Positions 43,101 to 55,900 of a stretch of DNA of 64,000 bases are shown here, piece by piece. The stretch covers positions 2,684,163-2,748,162 of the forward strand of contig OY811972.1 of assembly GCA_963681505.1 (NCBI GenBank). Reading direction: 5' to 3'. Every line of letters starts with the position of its first letter. Within the stretch, counting starts at the first letter, position 1. Both the position numbers and the translations under genes were made by a program. Under the pieces are notes generated by a model. That model saw nothing but the letters and a program-made list of their open reading frames with translations, was not told where the DNA came from and did not search any database. This stretch comes from Eunapius fragilis (taxonomy: Eukaryota; Porifera; Demospongiae; Spongillida; Spongillidae).

Positions 43101-46100
43101 ATTTCCTCACACTTCTGGTGGTGAAGAGTTTAGGGAAGCTCCACTGGTTTGTATTCCTGATCTGGTTCTAAGGTTGTTGACCTCTTGAAAGAGAATGATT
43201 GGTGAAGAGGTCGACATAAACCTTATACAATAATTTTAACCAATGCTGTTTATCTGGCATGATGTGGTCATTCCTGCTAGTGAGGTATAGTTATAAATTA
43301 GAGGGGACAAAGGGGAGGTGGCTCATTCAAGATGCACTTCAGATAGTGAATGTTACAGCGCCTAACTCCATCCACAACACATACATTGGTTTTTGGCAAC
43401 AGGGGGCTGTGTCCATTCATGCCAAGTTTTACACGACTTGGCTTGGCCTACACAGAAGTTGCTGACAAAGTAAAGCATCTGCTGTGTATTGTCAAGGAAC
43501 ACTTGATTACTATAGTCCCACACGCTGTAGTTGCCATCCCCACACCTCAAAAAGATTATTTAGTCCTCACTCACATACGTCTACAAACCCTTGTGCCCTG
43601 TGCACATAATTTATTATATAGAAGTGCCTTTATGCCATGTAGGCAGTTGACATGCAGCTAACTGCAGCTCTAAACCCTTCAGAGAAAAGAAAAGCATGAT
43701 GGATGATATATAAACATAGCGTTTTTACTTTTCCATACGACCCTTCCTTTTGTCCCATGAATAAGTATGCGCGGAATAGGCAAAAAAATGACGATTTTCA
43801 AAGTGTTATAACACCACTTCAGAAAATTCAGCGACACACGCCTTTAGTAGAAACAAGTTTAGCCATCAAGGTACCATACTGATAAAGTTGTTGTTTAGCC
43901 CATCGATGTGCACGAGAGCCACTATAGTGTTCAGAACCATATTATCTGTCTGGAGAATACAATGGCAGCCCCCTAAGGGGAAGCAAGCGCACATACACTC
44001 TTCCACAAACCGCCATTGCTGGAGAGAAGACTCCTCCTCTTACAATTAGCCCTGGCCTGTATCATCAAACTAGCAAATGGCTTATGTATGATAATCAATT
44101 TGCTCTTCCTTGAGTCCTAACAGAAAACGTAATATTTTTTCCTCTGGACCCTCCCTCCACTTTGGAACAAATATGCGAAGCATCATTTTTAGACGTTACG
44201 GTTTAAGTGGCATGTTGGAGGACACTACCCTGGTCAATACACCTTACCTGGTGAAAATGAAATATCACAAGATCTATTTTTTGTATGTGCATGTGCATGA
44301 AAGCACATATAAGGTTATTCATTTGATATCTTTTCATGACCTCCATTAACTTTCTCCCTCATCCAACATGCATACTGCTGTACACATGCATGAGATGGTT
44401 ACATGACATGTACGTTTCATTTGTTCTATTCCTTCACTCCTTAACAGGGCAATGTAACTCCACTGTATGCGGCAAGTTATGGTGGTCATCATGATGTAGT
44501 GCACATCTTGGTGGGAGCAGGTGCTGATGTTAATATAGCAAGATCAGACGTAAGTGACATATGCACATACATGACTGTTCCTTCAGAAAAAAATTAAGGC
44601 CCATGTTTTAATGTGAACTGTTTGCGACCCTTTAGAGAATTGTTAACGTCGGTAAACATAAACATTTGATGGGGCCTCCATTGAAGTCTCCATTTAATCC
44701 TGATACACACATTTGTCAATAAAAATAGGGAGGGAAAATGTACCACCACCCACGGCCCCACTTCTGAAGGCTAACAGTATATATTCATACAGATAAATTT
44801 TAAAGTAACTGGTTATATTTACACACTTGCTATCATACATGGCCATAGCTCTCTCACCATACAACAGAGCAGTGCCAATTTCATCATGCAGTGATACAGT
44901 CTACCCTCGATATAGTCCGGGCTATGGGAACCCCCAAAATAGTGAACTATAGGACAAATGGATAATAGCAATGCGAAGTTTAGCTTACGAAGGGTTGGTT
45001 GACAAGAGAAAAATAGCGGACATTATCGCGGATGGATTGTATTGAAGCGGATAGTATCGAGGGTAGACTGTAATACATCCACGTAAATTGCTACGCCCCA
45101 CTTATTGATCCGCACACACACCCCCCCCCCACACTCCCTGATACACACATGCACTTTCTGATCTCTCTATATACGGCCCTTTCCAACAGGCATGAAGCTT
45201 CTTAGAATGCAGCAGGACAATACAACCACACCCTTTCTCATGATCATACGTTTCTCCTTTTGTAGTTACCCCTGGAGGTATCCATAACATGATGTTGGTG
45301 GGTAGTTTTGCCCTTCACACCATAACATGAGTGAGAAGAGAGTGGCCTTTGTGGTCATGGTATCCCCATGCAGTCTTTTTCAGCAAGGGTGGCAAGACAA
45401 AGGACCAGAATTACTATTACCGCAAAATGTATATATCATGCAATAGCAGTTTCAAAGTCTATTCTGTTCGAGACAACACACTCCATGCAAGTACTTAGAA
45501 TTCATCTTCCTTCTTGCGCAGTACCTTACCATCTTCGTATGCATGCTGTCATCACTCATAGGGTTCTCCTCATACTTTTATCAGTCCAGACCCCACTTCT
45601 GACACCAACTGCTTGTACCAAAGAAAAATAATGCACCCAACACAATAGGGAAATACAATTGGACCCAAAAATAAAATTGGATACATTACAGTACACAGAT
45701 CACGGGAACTACATGATCAGTGAAACACACAGCTCTTGTTGGGCATTGTGAATCACAGTGTACATGGCATGTTAAAAAGTGGGGCCAATTGTTTGTGTAT
45801 ATGATCGCGATGAGACTGCCAGAAGTGTATATTTTTTCCACCTACAAGCATGTACGCCAGGGCATTTTGTTGGACTATCACTAATTAAACATGATGCTTG
45901 TGATTTCCTTATGATGGGGTACAGATCACACAAGCAGTTAAATGGAATAATATGCTTGTGTATATGGGTGTAGATATGTATGTGCATGTGTGAATGTGTG
46001 TGTGTGTGTTTGTACAAGAAAATGCCATTCAATGGTGTACTAGTAACAATGCAAGTGCATGCACAAGTACACAAGGACGTGTGAGCCAGGATGAGTGCCT

Positions 46101-46859
46101 TACTATGGGTTAAAACTACGAGACGAAGGCTAAGGCAAATTGTAAAGTGTATTATACACAAAATTTTCCCCTTGACTACAGAAGGGTGATGCGCCAGTGC
46201 ATAGGAAAAATCCTTACGAATGTCATTATGCAATTGCCTCCTGCAATGTGGGAACTAATAGGTAGCCAAAGTTACTGTGAAGGCATAGCAGTGTACATTG
46301 TAAACATGTACACAGTCTGACGGTATAGCAGTGTGTGAAGTGTACATTGTACAACTGTATACAGTAACAGTGTGACTCCATTGCAGTGTAAATTGTACAA
46401 GTGTAAACAAATTTGTAGGACAGGTGTGTGTGTGAGTACATGTGTAGCAGTGTAGGCCAAGTGAAATGGCGTTGTATGAAGTGGAAAAATAGGAAATCAA
46501 TAGCTTAACAGGGCAATTTTTATGCTATCATTTTTCGCAGTCTAATTCCAGTCATGTACCAATTAAATTCATGCAGATGAATGCACACACATACCCACAA
46601 ACTCCCCTACACACACATACCTCCCACACACACATACCCCTCCACACACACATACGCACAAACCTTGATGGTGCCATCTGATTTCCCTTGTCACAGCACC
46701 ATTCTGGTTTTCTTGGTCAATCTGTATTTAAATGTGAGCACTCATATCACCGTACTGCATTGAGCAGCTGTTTTGCGGTACCCTTTTCTAGTGAGGTAGA
46801 CATTCAGCGGGACAGGTTATTCTAGTTGTAACTCACACCTGGGCCACCACCACCACTAC

Positions 46860-46907
<48 letters not shown>

Positions 46908-49900
46908 TGTCATTACTTCCATTACAAACAACACCCTCATCACCACCATCACTTTCACCCTTGACTCACTGTCATCAAATTTATTGTCAACATCGTTGTC
47001 GTCTATCATAACCGTCGAAATTGCCATAATTACCATCGTCATCAGCATCACTGCTCTCAACCAGGCACGCCGTCCTCGTCCTCGACTTGATTATTGTACC
47101 GGCCTAACTGTTGCAGCCAAATTAACGAGTCGGCTCGTCTCCACTAGTTTATACCTTATCTGGATGTGTGCCTACATCGAAGAACGTTTAATGTTACCGT
47201 GTACATCAGATCAACGACGTGCCAACTTGAGGACACCATCGTGCAATAGAGTCTTGTAGGCATGGCTATTGGTTATCAACTGGAAGAGTTGAATATTCAT
47301 GCTGTCTTAGACCATAGAATGGCGCGAATCGAGCGGGAAATATGTACCTACTTTGCAAAGCTATATCTTTGTAACGGGTAATGCAAACTTTAACAAACAG
47401 GATAAATCAATAGGTATATGATCCCTCTACATATGTACCAAATTTGAAGTGAATTGAATTTTCCTGCCGAAAGCTATGGTGTACTTGAACCCCAAGGGGT
47501 ATCGGACGTTGGAACACAGGCATAAAATTAATGCAAGACCTCAAAATCTATTTTTCATATAGAAATGGTGTAGTATGAAGTGTTGAAAATAGAAAGTCAA
47601 TAGCGTGTACTGTTCCGAAGTTATAGCGACTCAAACAAGAATCATTTTTATAACTTATGTATATCTATATATATATACATAGCGATGTATCACTTCCATG
47701 GAACTACCGCCTATAATAATATTCATACTCAATTGATCGCGACTTGCCGGGCTAGTTATGCCTAGTATCAAATTTAAAAATACATGTAGACCATACTATT
47801 TGTGTGGAGAGACCACCCCGAAGGAGAAGTGCACTTACAGCTCTTCCACAAACCGACATTGCTGTAGAGAAGACTCCTCTTACAATTAGCCCTGGCCTGT
47901 ATCATCAAACAGGCAAATGGCTTGATAAGCCATTTGCTCCTCCTTGAGTTATAACTGAAACTTATTATATTTTCCTCTGGACCCCACCCTCCGCTTTGGA
48001 ACAAATATGCGAAGCACCACTGAATCATATAAATATGCAGCCACATATATTGTACAGAACCATATCTGTGGCACATTTGGGCGTATATAATACAAGTTGC
48101 CATTTTTGATATAAAAGGATGCTAAAAAATGAAGAAGGAGCATTCTACCAAAGCAGTATGTAAAATCCTTGAATAATTAGTAGGAGGGAAATCCCACAAT
48201 CAAGCCTGCTGAAGCGTTGGGAAGTCTCAAGGCTGCACTGTGCTTACCACATCCCTTTGGACATGATAAGGCAATCAAAAACAAAGGTAGCAGTTTAAAA
48301 GGTGAGAAAAAAAACATGTTATTATCATTATCAATATTGTACAGGTGTATCAAAATGCTTATCACGTAGCTTGGTGTCTACATTGTCTACAGCCAGCCAC
48401 AGACTTCAAGGAGTGCATGCACCCCTTCCCACTGACTAGGGAAGGAGCGCATGCGCAGCCAGCACTGGTACAGTGACTGGAGCATGTTTATCATTTCTAC
48501 TATTGCATGGCCTATGGTTGATTGAAGTGTACGTTGGGCAAGAACTGCTATATACTCCCATCCCATTAAATACGGCAGTGTTGCTTGTAATAAACAATGC
48601 ACATTGTCACAAATAATAATCCCAAAGTCAATAGTTCATTTCAGCTTGTACACCATGAACATTTTGGATGTGCAAAATGTCGGATGCCTCAGATGTCAAC
48701 CGTTCACTTGCCACTTGTACTTTGTGTAATTTTTTATGTAAATGTTAATGAAGAGAAGATCCTCTTGTTATGTGTGCATACAGGTATGTGTGTGCAGCAC
48801 TGTTATTGTATATGTGGTCATACATGTACATGTTAGCCCTATAAGGGGTAATTGGACATGGGCAGGTACAGGATTTCCGTAAAGGAGGTGGGGGTGGGTT
48901 CAGGTCAGACCCCATACGAAAAGTGGGGGGGGGGGGGGGGGTACCTAGCAGAAGGGGGAGGAACTTATAGAAAATGGGAGGGTTGCAACCCCCAAACCCC
49001 CCCCCCCCCTTCTCCCTCATATCCATGTTGGTGATGTTATGAAGTAATTCAGTCTTAGAAGTGTACCCAACAAGGCCACACCCTCCCTTTGCCCACCTCA
49101 CCCAACCCCTTCCTGTGATGGTCACATTAGTATTACAGAAAGGTTCGATGGAAATTGTGAAGGACTGTAAGGGCTCCTTGTACATACGCAAGGTGAATAC
49201 CCTGTGTCGAGGTGTTAGCTAATTCCATTCACTTAAGGTCTAACATCATCAAAGAGTCTGGAGGAATACTTCCTCTCTGTCTATTGTTATCTGGCTACTG
49301 AGTGCACTGACTTTGTGTATATAAGGACATGTATTTGTGTATGCAGGGATCTTTTTCCTCTGTGATTTATTCCTGAGTTGATAATTATTCTGCTTTACTG
49401 TTGCACTGGCCATGCGTACTTCTACGGGGCTGACCTTGGACTGTGACATTTGGTGGCAGCGGTGGAATATTTCGCAGTGACGGTTGATCGGCGAGACCCA
49501 AAAGTAAGCGATACTATTTTGGTGCATGTCAACAAGGTCAGGGCGTAGCTACAAACCGGTAAGTGACGCGATGACCGAAGAAGCAGGTAGCATTGCAGAT
49601 CTGATGAAGGTACTGCTTGAGGACAGGAGGTCCCGAGAGGCACAGTACCAAGAAGAAAAGAAGAGTCAACAGGAAGCGGTAGAACTGGAGAGGGCTCAGA
49701 TGCGCGAGCAAGTGGACATCCTGCGCAGAATAGTGGAGTCGCGATGGGTAGACGAGGAGAGGCCACCTGCTACTCGGACCACTAGTGAAAGTGAGGCAAA
49801 GCTGGTAAAGTTGTCGGAGCAGGACGACGTTGAGTCGTATTTAACAACTTTTGAGCACATTATGCGAGCGTACGAGGTGAAGGAGGAAAGGTGGGCAGTT

Positions 49901-52900
49901 AAATTGGCTCCGCAGTTGACGGGTAAGGCACAGCAGGCTTACACTGCTAGGAAAGTGGATGCTGGTACCTATCAGCAGTTGAAGGAGGCCACATTACGCC
50001 GATACAACATCTCGGAAGAAACCTACAGGCAAAGGTTTCGAGATGCCAAGAGGAAGGACAGTGAATCGGTAAGCGATCTTGCTGTGTGAATCACTAACCT
50101 TTTCTTGAAGTGGACAAAGTGCTGCAAATCCATTAAAGTGATCCGTGATCTCATGGTAATGGAGGGCTGCTGCACACTCTGCCATCAGAAATAAAGGTCT
50201 GGGTAACAGAGAGGAAACCCAAGACGTTGACGGAGGCAGCTGAAATGGCTGACAACTACCTGCGCGCGAGGAAGCAGCAAAAAGACGGACGTCAGCAGCA
50301 GGAGAGAAAACCATGGGCAATTGTGAAGGGTTCACGGGAAGATGGCAAAAGAATGGACTTGTCTCCAAAACTAGCAGTGAGTGATGGAGGCACCCATAGA
50401 TTCACCAATAGCCAACGGGAAACCCTAGAGGGGATCCATTGCTGTTGTGGAAAGAAGGTCACATTTCCAGGAACTTTCCCAGCAATATGCTGTGCTGTAT
50501 GAAGTGGGACTTAAACGTAGAGGTACCGTCGAAGGAACCGAGGTTCGAGATATCATGCTAGACACAGGACGACGGTGCGAGGAGATCTACTATCCAAAGA
50601 CAAGATATTGGAGGGCAAGAGTGCGGTTGTCCGATGTGCTCATGGAGATACGGTGCTCTACCCAGTAGCCCAGGTTTGCATGGAAGTTGATGGGTGTGTA
50701 ATTAATACTGTGGCTGCTGTGTCTCATACTCTGCCAATGGCAGTCCTGTTAGGTGTAGATGTGAGCTAGGAACTGAGCTGGATGATACAATATTCCAGGG
50801 TGGGAAGCAAAGGCCAACTCAGACCAGAAGCCAGAAACGACAGAACAGGCGGGAGCACAGGTTGAAAGAATGTCAAGACCTGCCCTTAGACTCATTCCCG
50901 GAGATTTCCGCTAAGGTACTGAAGGTGCTGCAAGAGACAGATCCTACACTCAAAGCTCTGCGTGGAATGGTTGGAAAGGAAAAAAGTGAGGATGGAGTCA
51001 TTGTTAAGTGGAGGGAGGGGTTGTATCGTGTGGGAAAGGAAGGAGAGATGCAGACGAGGGAACAGCTTGTTTTGCCTACGATGTGTCATAGGGTAGTAAT
51101 GGAGTTGCCATAGCATTCCATTAGCTGGGCACCTGGGAAAGCACAAGACTAGGGACCGTACACTGCAAAGATTCTACTGGCCAACAGTGCGAAGAGACGT
51201 TGCAGAATTTTGTAAGCACTGTGAGACGTGCCAGAAGTCGTCCAAGTCAAAGCCCCAACGTGCACAACTCTACCAATTGTGGACGAACGCTTCAAAAGGA
51301 TCGCTATGGATATTGTGGGTCCTCTCCCCAGAAGTCGACCAGGAAATTGGTATGTATGTGATTATGCGACCAGGTACCTGGAGGCAGTTGCCATGAGGAC
51401 TATTGACGTGGAGAATGTGGCAGAAGACTGGTGAAGCTCTTCTCAAGAGTGGGGATACCTTCTGAGATATTGACAGATCAAGGGTCGAATTTTACATCCC
51501 AACTATTGTATCGATTGCTACAGGTTCCCTGATTCGGACGACTCCTTATCACCCACAGACTGACGGGTTGGTTGCGCGGTTCAACCAGACTCTTCAGGCA
51601 ATGCTACGGAAGGCAGCGGTACAGGAAGGGAAGGATTGGGACCTGCTCATCCCATATGTGTTGTTCGCTTACAGAGAAGTGCCTCAGTGCTCCGCAGGGT
51701 TTTTCACCATTTGAGCTACTGTATGGGAGAGATGTACGAGGACCACTTGATGTTCTAAAGGAATCATTGGAGGCGACCTAGAAGAGCGGTGAAAGTGTGG
51801 TGTCCCACATCTTGTCAATAAGAGAGAAGATGGAAAGCATGTCGGCGCTGGTACGTGAGAATTTGGAAAAGGCACAAGATACCCAAAAGCGTTGGTACGA
51901 CAAGAATGCTCGTCAGAGAGTCTTCAACAAAGGAGACAGTGTATTAGTAATACTGCCTACGTCAACCAATGCACTGATGGCTCAATGGCAGGGACCGTAC
52001 AAGGTGCTCAAGCAGGTTGGCAAGGTCACGTATTGCATTGATATGCATGACCGACGTAAACGAAAGAGACTATTTCATATAAATATGTTATGCGAGTTCT
52101 TTCAGGATAGTAGCACACAGGTTGCTGGATGGGCCGAAGATATGGAGGTAGACGTGCAGGACGAAATTCCGGTCTGGAGAGAATTTGGACCTGAGGATAT
52201 CTGTTTTGGAGAACAGCTTACAGCTGAGCAGCGAGAAGCGCTATGGGCTCTGCTAGGCGATTTCTCGTCTGTGATGAGCAATACACCTGGACAGACTACT
52301 CTGACTGAACATCGTATCGAAACGGGGACTGCTCGTCTAGTAAAACTACCACCATATCGCATTCCACATGCATATAGAGGGGCAGTGGAGAAAGAGATAC
52401 TGTACAGGAGGTGCTGGAGGAATGGATTATCGAACCTTCAATGAGAGAATGGGGATCCCGATCGTTCCTGTGAAAAAGAAGGATGGCTCTCTACGCTTAT
52501 GCGTGGACTACAGATGGCTAAATAGCGTCTCACAATCTGACGCCTACCCTATGCCCAGGGTGGATGATCTCATCGATCAGTTAGGAGGTGCACATTACAT
52601 CACTACCATGGACTTGACTGGCGGTTACTGGCAGGTTCCAGTCTCAGAAAAAAAAATGCATTTGCAGCACCCTTTGGACTTTACCAGTTCAATCGGATGC
52701 CGTTTGGACTGAAGGGGGCACCGGCTACCTTTCGGAGGCTGGTTGATCGAGTTATACATTATCTGGAGTGTTTGCGGAGCATATATTGACGATCTGATTA
52801 TATTCAGCAAGTTGTGGGAGGAGCACATGAGCCATGTTAGAACTGTGTTGGAAAGACTTAAGGGGGCGGGGGTGACAGCAAAGCCGTCAAAGTGTTGTTT

Positions 52901-55900
52901 AGGGACAACGTCGTGTGCATACTTGGGCCATGTGGTTGATAGTGGAGTTTTTCCGCCCAGCACTGTCAAAGGTGCACGCTGTGCTGACCTTTCCCATTCC
53001 AGCTACCAAGACACACGTGCGCGCGTTCCTAGGACTAACTGACTACTATCGACACTTCATTCTGGAACTTTGCATCACTGGCCACTCCATTAACAGACCT
53101 GACGAAGAAGTCTGCACCGATGCAAGTGCGATGGAATGAACAAAGCAACCAGGCATTTGAGGACCTGAAGGATCATCTGTGCACTTCACCAGTACTCCAG
53201 AGCCCAGATTTTGAGAAGCCGTTTATACTGCAAACGGATGCGTCAGATCGTGGATTAGGAGCTGTGCTGAACCAAAGAGACGACAATGGCAGCGATCATC
53301 CAGTTGCCTACTATAACAGAAAGTTGCTACCACGAGAAGAGAGGTATTCTACTATTGAAAAGGAGTCAATGTCCCACTTCCGGACCTATTTGATGGGCTG
53401 CCAGTTCACCGTTGAGACTGATCACTGGGCACTGCTATGGATGGACAGGTTAAAGGACAGCAATTTGAGGCTAACTCGTTGGAGTCTGTCATTACAGCCT
53501 TTTGACTTTACGGTCACACACCGTAAAGGACCTAAAAACAGGAATGCAGATGGTCTATCGAGGATACCATGGGGTGAAGACGCAGCAACCAAACTTGCTG
53601 CTGAAGAAGGAGGGAGGAATGTGAAGGACCACATGGGCTCCTTGTACATACGCAAGGTCAATAGCCTGAATACCCTGAGTCGAGGTGTTAGCTAATTCCA
53701 TTCACTTAAGGTCTAACATCATCGAAGAGTCGAGAGCAATACTTCCTCTCTGTCTATTGTTATCTGGCTACTGAGTGCACTGACTTTGTGTATATAAGGA
53801 CATGTATTTGTGTATGCAGGGATCATTTTCCTCTGTGATTTATTCCTGAGTTGATAATTATTCTGCTTTACTATGCGCTGGTCGTGTGTACTTCTACGGG
53901 GCTGACCTTGGACCGTGATACCTGGTTCAACCCGTACGTACTACCATGAAGTAGTCAATAGTTCATTTCAGATTGTACACTACCCACTTTTACTTGCGGA
54001 CTCGGGTTAAGAAATTGGAGTGCTGCAATGAGTTAGAACGATAATGTTACATCATGATTCCAATAACCAATGTCATCATCCTAAACCACTGTACCATGGC
54101 TTTGTGCACAACAGACACAACACCACTATACATGACCTAATAACCTCACCTGTACCACCATCCTACCATCAAACATTTCTCCCTCCCTCCTCTGTATTGG
54201 GTAGAGACAATGAAACTGAGGGATCCATGTGATTTATAATTCCCAAGGGACCTGGGTTGAGGTGTCCTGAGTATAGCGAGGGCACTACTAAGATCGCTGG
54301 TGGACTCTATATCATATGAATCTCAAAAATAACAGTTCTTTAACAACTTTGACAATAGCAAAGCATAGATACCAACCATGTATGACAATATATGTACGTG
54401 TACAGATGTATGTGTGCATTAAATCACCGATATTGACATGTGTCTACATTAGAGAAATATCACAAGGTCTTTTTTTAGAGGTGTATGTGCATGTACATCT
54501 GCATGAGCATACATGGGCATGAAAGCACATATAAGGTTATTCAGTTTGGAGTAAGTACATGTACACACAGATTTCTCACCCAACCCTTTCCTGGTATGAT
54601 TGCATTTGTATTACAGGGTGGTTGGAGTCCATTGATTGCAGCAAGTGCGCGGGGACATGTTGAAGTGGTGAGATCACTCATAGAAGCAGGAGCTAATTTT
54701 AATCACACTAACAAGGTTGGGATATGCACAGTGTTATTGTACTCTATTAGATGCACACCCTTCATTGCCATAGTGCTTTGTACATGTATGTCATGTTGGT
54801 GATTGAGGGGAGGGTGCATGTGATCAGTGTATGAATGTAAATGTACTGTACATCCAAGCACCAGTAGATGCATGTACACGTATGGAGGCACCTGTGGTTT
54901 ATCCCTTTAAGTCATCCTAGAACAGCCCACAGTTTCTCTATGAACCTGTGTACATATGCATATCATGTATTTATGTACACATTCATGCCAGTCCCTTCAG
55001 AAAAAATAAAGGGCCATGTTTTAGTGTTAACTGTCCTCGACCTTTTGGAAATAATGCCATGAATTGTTAATGATGGTACACATAAACATTTGATGGGCCT
55101 TGAGGGGTGTGGGAGGGAGGGGCTGCTATATGGTAATTAATCTCATACATGTATATGTACACCAATAATCATCTCATTGTGAAAGTGTGAAGTGGTATAT
55201 GACTTTAGAACATGTACCAGAGAAAATAGATAGATGCATCCATTATCTCCACTTCTGCCTTGTATCATGAAGTTCCACATGTACATGTAAGCTTCCCTCT
55301 GCCTCCATAAAAAGGCTTGTGGGGGTGTGGTCAAGGGTCAGCTGCACCCTCATTGTGAAGGTCATGGTCATTCATTGTTCTCAATGTTGTGATTAGCTAA
55401 GCTCTCAATAGCAACTCATATATTGTTGCCAATGAACAAAAATAAATTAATAGCTGCAGTCCCAAGTTTAAAATCCCTTCATCTCTACTGGCCCTTCTTT
55501 GTACATGTACACGTAAGTTTTAATGCTTAAGCAACCTTTTTAAATATTGAATATTCAAGGTACTCCTACATGATTTTGACAAAAGGTATACTAAGAAGCA
55601 TTCGTAGTTCTGACATTGTGATATAGCAATGTATAACATCACCAAGTACTCCACAAATGTGTATTATTATATTCCCATTCATTAGGATGGAATAACTGCC
55701 CTGAAATATGCTAAGAAGAAGGAAATTGTCAATATACTGAAGACATTACCTAGCGAGGTGTGTTGTATGCAGTATGTGTTGTTTAGTGCACACACGTATT
55801 GACTGACAAGATCAGACATAGTTTGAGAAACAATATGTAGGCACATAGTGTTACCAAATGTATATGTACTCTGTTATACCTACTACATTAAAATCCATTG

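Larger units (their letters stand above)
49156..53920 (+). mobile_element. Gmr1-like Ty3/gypsy retrotransposon, near full length, decayed
   Basis: LTRs lie at 49156-49448 and 53620-53920, and a PBS-like TGG start lies at 49451. The order is gag with a SCAN-like capsid, protease, integrase (zinc, core, GPY/F), RT, RNase H, then a polypurine tract. Integrase before RT is the Gmr1-like arrangement. Multiple stops and frameshifts and roughly 10% LTR divergence by eye indicate an old, dead copy. The five bases on each side (GAAAT and CCTGG) do not match, so the target duplication is lost, or the right flank was rearranged. It lies in the same transcriptional direction as gene 2. Confidence 0.9.

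Noticed and set aside
46833..47060. Poly-Met/Val minus-strand frame
   Set aside because: Produced by the ATC triplet run.
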